Shown here in pieces: positions 22,001-33,031 of a stretch of DNA of 64,000 nucleotides. Every line of letters starts with the position of its first letter. Within the stretch, counting starts at the first letter, position 1. A program made the translations under genes and the position numbers. This DNA comes from Vitellaria paradoxa (lineage: Eukaryota; Streptophyta; Magnoliopsida; Ericales; Sapotaceae): assembly GCA_019916065.1 (NCBI GenBank), contig CM034240.1, forward strand, positions 38,925,389 to 38,989,388, read 5' to 3'. The notes under the pieces are model-generated. The model was not told the origin of the DNA, did not search any database, and was given only the letters and a program-made list of their open reading frames with translations.

Positions 22001-25000
22001 GCTACTTCTGGGGCTGGAACGGCTGTTCTTTTCAAGGTATTGACAAGTACATCAACCTTTAGATCAGGGCTGTATTCATTGTGTTACTGGGTAGTTTTTC
22101 TGTGATATCCAAAATTAGTATTTTAATGTTTACACGTTTTTCACCAACACCGTATTGTAATTACAAAAACCACTAGCCACCGAGTGTTAGAAGGTGAAAT
22201 AGTGAACGTAACATATTGAACCCATCACATATGGATTAAGGCAGTGGTCTCATTAGTTTTAACAAGTAAATTATGAAGCACGGATATGGATACGGGAACG
22301 GATATAGGATACGGAAATTTTTGAAATTGAGGATACAGACACGGCGAAAGTACGGAAAAAAATAAAATAAAATATGTAGTTTATTTAAAATATTTTTAAA
22401 GATAGCATTTATATACTACCACATATTATATAAATAATATAATAATTATATTGCATGAAAAATACCATTCAAAATAAAATACCATTCTTTAGAATCTTCA
22501 TTGATTGCGTCTTAGGTCTTCCAGGATTTTTATTAAGTTATATTTTAATTATTTACATTTTGACCCCTAATTAAATTTTATCATATTTATTTTATCCCGA
22601 ATAAAATTTGAAATATTATATTTGGACCCATGCCATATCTCGTAAGTATTATTCCTGTATCCTAGCCATATCATATGCAAAATAAAAAATAAAAAATGGG
22701 ACACACCATGTGGTGTGTCCAATACATATTCTGGCGTGTCGGAATCATATCCGTGTCCCCCAAGTATCCAATATGAGTGCGGTACTTAATTTGAAGTATC
22801 CGTCCTTCATAGCAAGTAATCATAAGGAAGAAGGGGTATAAGTTAGCTTCTTAGCACTATACAAGTTCGAGTGCAAATTGATGTATTTGAAAGTTTAGGG
22901 GGTGAAATTTATTCTGAGTACGTAGTTCAGGGGTATAATACATGTTTAACCCCTTTTCTCTGAATAATATAATGTTAGAAGGCGGTTAAAACTTACCCCT
23001 ATCAGATGACACATCCTTTTTTTTTTTTTTTTTAATTTCCAGAAAGCTTTTGTCCCTAGGCTGAAGTCATGGATTCGCAAAGTTGTGTTTGAAGAAGAGG
23101 AGGAATCTTCCAAGAAAACCAACTCAAAACCAAGTTTGGAACAAGAAGCAGCAGCTGCTGCAAAGGCTGCTGCAGCTGCAGCTGCTGATGTGGCACGAGC
23201 AAGCCAGGAAATGTTGATTTCAAAAACTGAAGGTGAGTTTGTAATTGGTTTAGCTTATTTTTCCATTTTGATCTCAATAGAACAGTTCTTTCCTTATGCT
23301 TTGTTGGATTCTTTAGCATTGAATAATAACCTTAATGATGGATGAGTATTATTTTTTCCTTCTCAGAGAAGAAATACTTTAAGGAGCTTATGGATCTGAT
23401 AGGGGTGCAAGTCCATGAAATGAAATCAATGAGTAATTCCATTCGGAAGTTGGAAGGTACTAGAGAATTGCTTCCTTTTTGAACAAGTTTTATCTGAAAT
23501 ATGGTTTCAATTGTCATTATCTGTAAAGTGTCTGATAATTTGAGTTATACCCCATATCCTTTTGCTGCATGTTACAATGTCTCTATATTTCTTGCATGTT
23601 TGAACGTTTCATGAATTTTAATTGTCAAAAATAAATATTTCACAGATTTTAGGTTAGAGAGGAACATTATGCACAGAGACAAGTTGTTTTTGTTTTGGAT
23701 TTTTAAAAGTAACTTTAAGTATTGTGTAAATGATCATTAGACAATTATGTGGAAATTTTGCTTTTGTGTGATACCAAAAACTTATTTTCTTTTAAATTTT
23801 TTGAGATTTTTAATTTCAAGCATTTTTCTGGTCCTTGCTGAAACTTGAAAGAAAAAGATTGTCGCTGCCTTAAAGTCAATAAGCCTAAAACCTGGTAATG
23901 ACTTATGAATTTTAAATTCTTAAGTGATTTTAAGAGTCATTTTAATTTGGTTCAGCAAATTTAATTGTATAAATAAGAAACTGATTTAATTGCATTTGGT
24001 GATTAAGTCTTTGAAAATTATTTAAACCTGACACAGCCAACTTATTGTGCACAAAAAATAGCACAGTAATACCCTTTTTTTGTTTAAATCCTATGTGGAT
24101 TTGATGGCCAAAGTGACACAAGGATAGAGTGTTTGGCAGAATATCGTTCCTGAGTAGGACTAACATTCTTGAATTCACGAGAACCAAGTAAGAACACAAA
24201 GTTCTATAAAAATCTCAATTTGATTAGCAACTTAAATCTGAAAAACTAAGATTACAAAGGTCCTATTTATAATACTGATCTATTCCTAAATTAAATCCTA
24301 ATTCATAGGTTTTCTAAGAGTTTTCCTAATAAAACTTGGAAAACAAATCTAATCATAATCTCTAAGGATTACAAAATAGCCTGTTGCTCAAAATAAAATT
24401 TAATTTTTATATAAAACTCCTCTATTAATCCTTAATAGAAGGACTAATCTAAAATAAACTAGGAAAACCAAAAAAAATCTAAATAAAATCAGGATCTAGC
24501 GTCCTACATTAGTTCTCTTCTTCTTAAAAGTAACTCGTCCTCAGGTTATCTAACGTAAGACCTAATAAGTGGAGGACCATTACGAGCAAGCACCTTTAAT
24601 GCAATTTCCTTTGTTGACACAAATATGAATAATTTTAGTTTGGAATAGTCTTCATCTTTATACATGACAGTGGTCTAACCTTGTATTTTGAGAATAACTC
24701 TTAAAGTAATTCTTCATGGTTGAAAAACAATATTAACCACTGCTTCTTCAACACAATATTTATCAATCCTAACGAAATTAATAAATTTCAATGTATTTGC
24801 ATCTTCAACTCCCACTATTTGAAGATTGATGAAACCACTAATTTCTTGATCATCAAACAACAAATCGAAGTTGTAGTGCTCATCATCAAAAGGATCAACA
24901 ATTTCAATTTTGTGAAATTTTGAATCTCATCTCCTTGAAAATCAATTATAATTTCTTTTTCTTCCAAAAATAATTGATATAATTTATAACTATCTTCAAA

Positions 25001-28000
25001 AATATTATCATTTTCATTCTTGATCTCTAAGGCAATGGGCTGTTATACCTCAGTCCCTATTTGGTCTTAAGACCCTTGGCATGTTGTAAAATCTTCAATT
25101 TTCTCTGCTGTCTCAGTCTCCTTTTCTTCTTGAACTTCTTCATCGAGGGGTATTCCTTCGTTCCGATAGACAATAATAGTTGGATAATTATCTTTCTTGC
25201 TTGCAACTTGATTTGTCTTGACCACTTGTATTGTAGTGGACTGGGCTTGAAGGAAGTCCTGGGCTGAATTGGATTTGATTTAAATGTTGTAGTAGATGTT
25301 GAACTTTGAAACCTTCTAACATCCAATCGTACATATGAGACTATAGTTTTCCAAAGTGGAAGTGCTATACCCTTGTGATACAAAAAAAAAAAAAAAAAAT
25401 GTAATAATCAGATTCCAAATCTCCACAAGTTGAGTATTCATCTCTTCTTGTTGAGCATCTATATGTTGTACCAATCTTTGGGATGAGACAGATTTTCGAA
25501 ACCAGGATCATTTAAGCCTACCACTGAATAGGGAGCACAAGGGAAAACCTTGCACATACTCAATGGCAAAAAAGAAAATCAGGTAAGATCATTCCTGAGT
25601 ATGACAGAGTAACTTTCTTGAAGTTACAAGACATGGCCTTGAAGTTACAAGGTCAAAGTAAGTACACAAAGTTCTATAAAATTCCCAAATTGATTAATAA
25701 CTTGAATATGAAAAACTAAGATTACAAAGGTCCTATTTATAGTACTAAACTAATTCTAAATCTAATCCTGATTAAGATGGGTTTTCTAAAGAGCTTTCTT
25801 AATCAAACTTTGAAAACAAATCTAATCCTAATTCTTAAGGATTCCAAAATAGTGTTTCACTTAAAATAAAAGATAAGTAATTAAATAAAACTCCTGTACT
25901 AGTCCTAAATAAAATAAGAAAAGAAACTAATCTAAAATTAATTAGGAAAAACAAAAATTTGAAACAGAATATGGAGTCAGCATCTTACATCACAAAGCCT
26001 TGTACATCCTCAATTGAAGTCTTTAAGTTTCATATGCTTCCTCAATTGGATAATTAAAGAGTGGTTCCTCTTGTTTGAGTGATGTGTTTGTTGTTTGTGT
26101 GTTAGGTTATGGAGTTTTCAAAAACTGACTACTAACATTTAGATTATCCATTTTGTTTTGAAATTGTCTTTACTTTTCCTACTTGGGTCTTCCTGCGCAG
26201 ATACTCCATACCTTCAATGTGTTCTTGTTATTCTTTATATTTAATCCCTTTCGTTTGCTCAATGCATGAGTTGCATTTGTCTTTCTAATGAGTGATTCAT
26301 TGTTTTTCTGCCCCACACATGGATTCCCCAACTAAGCATATGCAAATATCGATAGTTTAGTCTGCCTCAAGTTTTTGACTGACTGTTAACCTCACTATTA
26401 AGAAACCTCAAATGAGTCAAATGGCTGCATCATGCCATATATGAATTGGGCAGCACTTGCAATATATTGTACTCTCTGATATCTTTCAAACAAGCACTCT
26501 CTCAAACAATTTACTTGCTTATTGCCAGTACTATAACTTCTAAAAAGCTTAGTACCCAGCAATCAGGTGTGGCTTCATCTGTATCGATGCTCATTACCAA
26601 CTATAGAAAGCAGGGAGAACCTTAGTGTCATCTATTTTGTCAGCTCAGTGGGGCCTTTAGGGATGACTCCACAAGTTTAGCCAGGGGCATGTTTTCAAAA
26701 CCTGATGGTGGATAAAGATGATTTCATGGCATAATTTGCAAATATGAAAATTTTGGGGCAATTCTAATATGAACTCCACCCCTAGCTCATTTTATTTTGG
26801 GGGCTGTGGCTCCTCTACAAAGTAGATTGTCCTGAGCTCCCAAAATAATAATAATAATAATTAATATACCGAAGGTCAGCTATGAAATTCTTGTGAGTAT
26901 CCTTTGGCTGTTTGAAACTGTGATATATATGGTTCTACCATGTGATCTGCATCTTGAATGTGATTTGGATAATGACATGATATATTTTCTAGGATTTATG
27001 TATTCATGTTTTTCTTGGTCCTTGATGCCAATAGTAGTTTCACTGGTCACTTTGGAAAGGATAAAAGGGGAAACAAAAGACCAAACCCAACCCCCCCCCC
27101 CCCCAAAAAAAAAAAAAATAAATAAATAAAATGACTTTTGTTATATATAGCAATATTCCTGTACCATATATATGATTATCAACTATTACAAGCTATTTCT
27201 CTTTCTTTTTTTGATATTTACTCTACTAGTAAGTTTCTTTTTGAGAAGATGAATATCAACTATTGGGAGCTATTTCTCTTTCTTTTTTTGATATTTACTC
27301 TACTAGTAAGTTTCTTTTCCAGAAGTCTGTTCAACCGTGGGATCTGGAGATATATGCTTATCACCAGTTGTGGAGTGCCCAGGAAAACTGTTAGTTTATT
27401 ACCAAGGGTTAATGGTCCTGTATTATCCTTGGATAATCCATATGGCTTATGGCTGTTGCATACACAGTCCTAGCCTAACTACTTGCCCCACAGATTGATT
27501 GGTACCAAGCATAGGAAATCCATTAAATATCTTGTGTATTTGACATGTCAGAAACTTTTTTTTTGGGGGGTAATTACATGTCAGAAACTTGATAGAGATT
27601 CTGACATAATAGTTCTTCCATAGTGTTTTGCTTTGAGAGTCAGTGTTTGTATAGAGCTCTGCTGAAGCTGTCTCACCTCTTCTAACATCGTCCCTTGTGC
27701 AATTATCAGGGCAAGGTAATAATACATCTGGGAGAAACGCCCTTGTAGAACAAGATCATCGAATCCCAGTCACTACTTCAAGGGTTAGCTTAATTAGGCA
27801 TAACTTCAAATTCTATATAAATGATTTGGCGCTTTATAAATTACTTCTTACTTATTTATATTGATTTTCAGCAATCAAATGTGAATGGCAATGCTGAGTT
27901 TGACTTGTTATCAGGTTTTTGTTCTGCATCAAGTGCTGATTCTCTATTTGTATAATTTTTTTAGATCCTTAAAACATTGATTTTATATTCTTGGAATTTC

Positions 28001-30399
28001 TGTACAGTGAGATCTTCATCACCGCGTGCAACTGTAGAACCGTCCATTGCACCTCATCCAAAATCCTATATGGAGGTTACTTTTATTTTTTTAAATCTTG
28101 TTTTTGCTATAATATGTTTGCAATGTTAAGATGTTCAAAGTAATGGTTGGTATGTGAATGAGTGTAATTGCTTCTATCACCTGCCATTTGATAATAGAGT
28201 CCATTTTAATTAATTCTTTTAATAAATGTATTTTAGATACTCTTACAAAGTATTATTCATATGGATTAAGATAAGTATTAAAATTAATTGGGATTAAGAT
28301 AAGTATTGATATTAAGGAGAAGATAAAATTAAAATCACTAAATATATGTAAAAATAAAAATAAAAATTAATTTGGGGTTGCCTTACTGGATGAGACATTA
28401 GGTGATTGCCTAAGTTACCTAGGGCTTGAGCCAGCCCTGCCTATACTGCCAAGTCTGCCATTCAATCTGGACCTTTTATCTCGTACAGATGTGTGGTTGA
28501 GATTGAAAGGTAAAAGGGACAATCTTGACTGTCCAAGTCATTGAACCACCAAGCACTCTCAGAGTCTAAAGTAAATTCATCTGATCCTTCCATTGCTGAA
28601 TCTGACAAATTGGCCAGATTGAACCCTAGCTATAAAAGCTAAGAATTCAAACCCTAACACTTCATCCTTTCCCCTCTCTATTGATATATATATTATCTTC
28701 TCACACTCCTCCTCCACTGTTTTTCTCTTCAATATGTATATTCTATGCTCGATATATATTCTCTTGATAATATTTTAGCTTTGTCTCTTAAAAATAGATT
28801 GCAGTTAATGTCTTGGAGTAACTACTTTGATTTTCTTTTGGAAGTTGGGAAAATCCTTTGAAAGTAAACCCTATGGGGTGACCATATCCATGCGGACAGT
28901 CAAAAAGGCTCCCTTGCAGGAATCATAATAGCCATTAGCCCCACCCCTTCCCCCTTGCAGAAATGAAAATATGTTTAAAATCAGGGCTCCACCAGACCAC
29001 CCTGTGCAGACGGGTGTGTGTTATGAGGGGGCAATACTACTGTGAACTTTGTTAATCACAATAATTCCACCTGTAAATCAAGTTTGCATAATTGCTTCCC
29101 TGTATCATTTACTTCGTACTGACATCATTTTCTTTCTGATTAATGAATTGTGATGTCAGAATTTTATTAAACTGTTGATGTTGTTGGGTTTTATTTATTT
29201 ATTATTATTGTTGTTAGAAGATGGTGGCCATTAAACGGTAAATTTTTTGATGATGTGAATTATGTTGTAGATCATGGCTATGGTTCAAAGAGGCGAGAAG
29301 CCTCCTAACATAAGAGTAAATTCATTCCTTCCAGACTCTATACTGGGTTTGACTCGTTGCGTTTTGATGCTAATCCTCTAATTTTTGGTTTTTCTCTCAG
29401 GAGATAAACGATTTACCACCAAATCCTAATCAGCCATTACCAAATCCCAACTTAGCACCGAAAGCAAAGGTTTGTTTTTGAGTGGTTCCTTCTATCAGAA
29501 TTTTCAAATTTGTTTTACCCTGGAATTACTTCAGAGAGTAATGCTGACCATTTAGCACAGGATATTAGAATTTCAAATTTTATTGTGTTGGCAAAATTCT
29601 CATTTTTTTTTAGATACTTGTCTTTCTTTTACCAAACTTGTGGTTGCTAGTCTCCAATGACTTCTACATGAATCACTATAACAATCAACCATCCTATATG
29701 AAATCTGTGTTACTCGCAACTATAGTTCCATAATAAATCAATTATCAAAACCTTACCCGATCTTCTGACCATTGTTTACTGTTATATACTTCATTTTACT
29801 AAAGTTGTTGTAAATAATAATATGACTGTTGGGATAATAGGCTTTTGTACTCGTGCATTTATGCCAGATGTGGCTGATTAATATTTCAATTATTTGTTCC
29901 TTCTGATTAGCCTTGGGAGATCGGCCACATCCAAAACAACTTTAGCCAGGCTCTTCAGTCTCACGAGAGCAGTGATGGGTTGCATCCCAACTCACAAGAT
30001 AATGGACTCCTCAGTCAGTTGAACGGAGATATTTCAGCACCTTGGTGGCAGAGAAAAAATGTCAGAATCACTGAAATTGAAAATCAGGATGAATTGAGAA
30101 CTGGGTCTTCCAGTGTGCTGGCCAATGAGCGGCCAGTTCAGCAGCAGCGTTTGTGGGTTCCTCCCCAGCCACCCCCTGTGGCAATACCTGAAGCTGCTGC
30201 CGCAATCCGACAACCCAAAAAACCACCATCTCAGAAACAGTTGGATGATGATGATCAGTTGGTGGCTAATCCTTCAGATGGAACTGATGAGTTGCAGAGG
30301 ATCACAAAGATATCTGAATCAGGTGGTATAGTGGATGCCAATGGTGGGAGCTCAGGGCTGAACACCAGTGAGATTCAAGAAGAACAACAGGACTATTAA
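19058..30399 (+). CDS. PEX14: Peroxisomal membrane protein PEX14 (peroxin-14), intact
   Basis: PEX14 is part of the peroxisomal docking complex, where it receives cargo-loaded PEX5 and PEX7 receptors. Exons: 19058-19115, 21283-21527, 21670-21718, 21843-22036, 23043-23232, 23367-23456, 27710-27783, 27872-27914, 28008-28075, 29271-29315, 29401-29469, 29911-30399. They total 1614 nt, 537 aa plus stop; all introns are GT-AG and the phases agree. The conserved Pex14 N-terminal domain is at residues 52-101 (EPMREEQVQNAVKFLSHPKV, then FLEKKGLTKEEIDEAFRRVP). One membrane segment lies at about 161-181 with a G/A-rich face. An Ala/Lys/Glu-rich probable coiled coil spans about 205-275 (DVARASQEM, VQVHEMKSMSNSIRKLEG). 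The plant-specific motif QRGEKPPNIREINDLPPNPN is at 344-363. The C-terminal tail carries APWWQRKN, WVPPQPPPVA and DELQRITKISESGG. Start and length fit plant PEX14. Intron 1 (2.2 kb) and intron 6 (4.25 kb) are the long ones, and intron 6 holds an LTR retroelement. Confidence 0.96.
22271..22812. mobile_element. hAT-like MITE, 542 bp, in PEX14 intron 4
   Basis: The left end is TTATGAAGCACGGATA. The right end, reverse complemented, is CTATGAAGGACGGATA. The flanking octamers CAAGTAAA (22263-22270) and CAAGTAAT (22813-22820) match at seven positions. Copy A has the empty site (near 1661-1672). It is the same family as 9433-10093, sharing the terminal sequence and the 'ggatacgg' and 'gacacaccatgtggtgtgtcc'-like internal blocks. 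It does not touch any splice site. Confidence 0.82.
24105..25989 (-). mobile_element. Short LTR retroelement (probably Ty3/gypsy-like), reverse orientation, in PEX14 intron 6
   Basis: Two related LTRs flank about 1.05 kb: 24105-24508 and 25564-25989. Both carry the shared block 'gattacaaaggtcctattta' and end with the minus-strand start TGTAGGA or TGTAAGA. Just before the 3' LTR (minus strand) is a purine run AAGAAGAAGAGAA, a fitting polypurine tract. The internal part holds only short frames. 25383-25057 (minus) gives a basic, lysine/arginine-rich 108 aa, and the stretch near 25470-25440 can be read as a gag-like coiled segment. No protease, reverse transcriptase or integrase was found. The LTRs are visibly diverged, so it is an old, non-autonomous or internally deleted copy. 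Assignment to Ty3/gypsy is weak. Confidence 0.6.
27177..27330. repeat. 77-bp tandem duplication in PEX14 intron 6
   Basis: Two units, starting at 27177 and 27254, share TATCAACTATT, a 'tttctctttctttttttgat' stretch and the acceptor-like end 'ctactagtaagtttctttt'. Copy A has a single unit (about 8155-8216), so the duplication arose in copy B. Confidence 0.8.
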
Positions 30400-31351
30400 T
30401 TGAAGAGGTAAGGTATTCATAATTCTCTTATGTATGTCTGTGAAAATTGAAAACCATACCTAAGAATATGCTTCTTATTCTGATCTCGCTTATTTTGTGC
30501 CTTTACTGAAGATTTCAGACAGTAAATGTAGACTAGTTGTCATGATTGAGAAATAACGGGAATAGGTATTGAAACCTACTTATTCGTCATTTCGTCACTC
30601 CCACGTTGATCAAAGATTTATAGTATTCTAAATGAGGATTCTGCTAGTGTCTACTCACATTATTTGTGTTCCTTTTACCATTAAGTTCAATGCTATACTT
30701 GAAAGTTTATGGTTGTAAAAATTACTAGCTGTGGTATTTGTTGAAAAGGGGGAGGCTAACATAGCAAAATACATAGCTTTAGCTATGTTAGCCTGTGACA
30801 TTGATTGTGGGCTGTTGGATTGTAATAGAATGATCCAAATATATTCACATTATTTTAATTTAAAATAAATGTAAATGTGTCTGAATACGAATTTAAAATT
30901 ATTTGAATCATTGAATTTAAAATTAACGGTCTAAATTGCATGATAGGAAGCTGACTTAGCAATATTATGTCAGCTTCCCTGAATCCATATTTGTTGCCTT
31001 ACTTCCTGCACATTCGAGTGGGTATGTGTTGATGTCACATCAGTTAGGGAGGGGGTCGTGGGCACCATATAAAGTCAGGTTGTTACTTCATCTAATGAAC
31101 CAATTTTTTTTGGGATGAATCCAACCCTTGACAATACGTGCAAAGACTCCAAATTTAACTCTCCCCTCCCATATCTAACCAATTTCCGCCATTCATTTAT
31201 GTGGGATTCACTTGGATCAACGATGGAGGTTGGACAGTCACGACTGCCCTGAGCATAATTATGTGTGAATATGCTCCAGTTAAGAAGAGCGTAGGGTCTA
31301 CTGGCAATAAATGAACTAACTTGGCATCCATGAATGATCTTGGGAAACCTT
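30400..31351. other. PEX14 3' flank
   Basis: 3' UTR and downstream DNA, largely collinear with 13280-13890 except for the foldback element at 30744-30987. No second gene and no strong AATAAA signal within the first 100 bases were seen; an AAATAA stretch lies at about 30550. Confidence 0.5.
30744..30987. mobile_element. Small foldback MITE, 244 bp, 9-bp target duplication
   Basis: A perfect 9-bp TATTTGTTG flanks both sides (30735-30743 and 30988-30996). The ends are inverted (AGGGGGAGGCTAACATA against CAGGGAAGCTGACATAA, about three quarters matching). Each end also folds on itself. On the left, AGGCTAACATAGC (30753-30765) pairs with 30782-30794. On the right, GGAAGCTGAC pairs with GTCAGCTTCC within about 30946-30978. 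A 9-bp duplication suggests a Mutator-like non-autonomous element. Copy A lacks it. Confidence 0.75.
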
Positions 31352-32136
31352 AGGGTTGCAAATCAACGGAGTATTTGATAAGCCACTTGCAAATTGCGAA
31401 CTTTTTTCTGTTAACAGCTATTCTATTTTCGTTTGATAAGGCTATTGACCAAGGTTAAGCTCATTTTTTTAAACTTGATAAATAAACGAGCCAATATCTA
31501 TTAAGGGTAAGCTTGGCTTAATAAAACTCGAGAACAAACTCATTTAAATGTTTGCAAACAAACTCATTTATGACTCGCAAATACTCTTGTTTAAGTATTT
31601 GTGGACAATCTTCTCTATTTTTCATTTAAATGTTTGTAAACAAATTTATGTATAACTAGTGAACAGTCTCATTTGAACTTTCTTAAACATTGTTCAAAAA
31701 CTCTTATTTAGTATTTATTAAAAAATGTTTAAAAAATCAAAGATTTAACATGTTAATTTAAAATTTGTTTGTTAAGTTAAAAAATGTAATTTGTTTGTTA
31801 AATTTATTCACTAATAGGCATGCAAGCAAATGCAACAAAAAGATCGTGAATGGGTTTAATAAAAACTTACAAAAAAGCTTAATGAAAGCTCGTGAGTAAA
31901 CTCATTTGTTATAATTGAGTCAAACTCAGACTTGCTCATGAACTAATGAGTTAAGCTCAAAATCAAGATCGTAAGCTTGTCAAAAATATTAACAGGGCAA
32001 ACTTGAATGCAATATTTCAGACTCAATAAAAACTTGACTCAATCTCGAACTCGTAACAAATTTTAACACGTAAGCTTGAACACATTAATATTCTGCTCGA
32101 TTTAACTTGACTCAACTTGATTTATTTGCAGTCGTA
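31352..32136. mobile_element. Degenerate MITE-like repeat with TTGCAAAT ends
   Basis: It starts GGGTTGCAAATCAACGGA and ends TTGATTTATTTGCAGTCG, which are inverted relatives. The inside is built from repeated 'aaactcattta' and 'gtttgcaaacaaa' motifs. The first 380 bases also occur at the matching place in copy A (from about 13886), so it predates the duplication. No target duplication is clear. Confidence 0.45.
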
Positions 32137-33003
32137 GGAAATCTTTAAGTCTAATTTTGGAATAAAAATTTATGAAAGGAAAAAAAAATTGAGAGAAAAG
32201 ATAAGAAACAAAATTTAAAAAAAAAATGTAAAATTTATTTTATTAAGAAATGAATAAATATTTGTCACAAAAAACTCATTTTTTATTTTGATACAAAAAT
32301 TTAATATAAATAAGTAAATTTCATTTCCTTTAAGTTTTTTATTTCTTCCACAACTTCTTGTCACACGAACAACCTAAATGTCGATAACCATTAGTTAAAC
32401 ACCTAAAATATGAATCATGCTGGCTGTCTTTGTCAGTTGGTGGGGCACCTTATATTTTAATTTACAATTATGCTTGGCTTTTATTTTGTTGTTAATGCTG
32501 AAACGTAACCCCGAGCGGGCGCTTCTGTTTGGTTTGACCTAATTTATGGTTTGTATTTGTAATTTTGTATCATATGTGCTCATGGATTACATGTGGATCA
32601 CACTCATGAATTGCGTGGGTTTTTTTCATGTCATGTCGCACACCTTAGCTTTATTCATTGTCGACTTGATTTTAGTCATCTCCATTATTAATGAGAAAAT
32701 CGTATTGACCACGATATTTTGTGCTTGGGTCATCATATTTCCTAGTTAGTTACCGTACAATTCCATTAGATTCTAATGTTCAATTTCAAGTTTCACAACC
32801 CTGCAACTTTTGATGCAATTTTTTTTTCCTTCTTCTTCTCTTTTCTTTTCTTTCCTTCTTCCTTTTTTTTTTTTTTTTTTTCAATTTAAGGGATTCATGA
32901 GATTTTGTTTGATTGGAGGACATAATTTGGGGGATAAGTAATATTGGGAGATAATATACGGGATTATTTTCTTTTATTTTATTTTGGTGTGACATAACTT
33001 GTG
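32137..33003. other. Intergenic AT-rich DNA
   Basis: No gene seen. It contains a homopyrimidine tract at about 32819-32881 (T and C only). Confidence 0.5.
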
Positions 33004-33031
33004 CGCGTGCAGGCACGCGTGTTTAGCTAGT
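33004..33031 (+). mobile_element. Possible Helitron 3' terminus
   Basis: A perfect 7-bp stem CGCGTGC/GCACGCG (33004-33010 and 33013-33019) is followed 7 bases later by CTAG (33027-33030) and then T. A GC-rich hairpin a few bases before CTRR, with T as the next host base, is the known 3' end signature of Helitrons. The upstream DNA is AT-rich and no 5' TC end or helicase was recognised. The short 2-nt loop weakens the call. Confidence 0.35.

Larger units (their letters stand above)
21568..31735 (+). repeat. Tandem segmental duplication, copy B (within the intact PEX14)
   Basis: Partner of 1018-14275, starting in intron 2 about 40 bp past the exon 2 donor and ending in the 3' flank. Insertions present here but not in copy A are the MITE at 22271-22812, the remainder of the LTR retroelement (24735-26030) and the small foldback element at 30744-30987. 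Confidence 0.88.

Noticed and set aside
23056..23319. Minus-strand leucine/glutamine-rich frame opposite PEX14 exon 5
   Set aside because: It is the shadow of the Ala/Lys-rich coding exon on the + strand.
25057..25383. Minus-strand 108-codon frame as an independent host gene
   Set aside because: It lies between two LTRs, is strongly basic and repetitive, and is best read as part of the retroelement interior.
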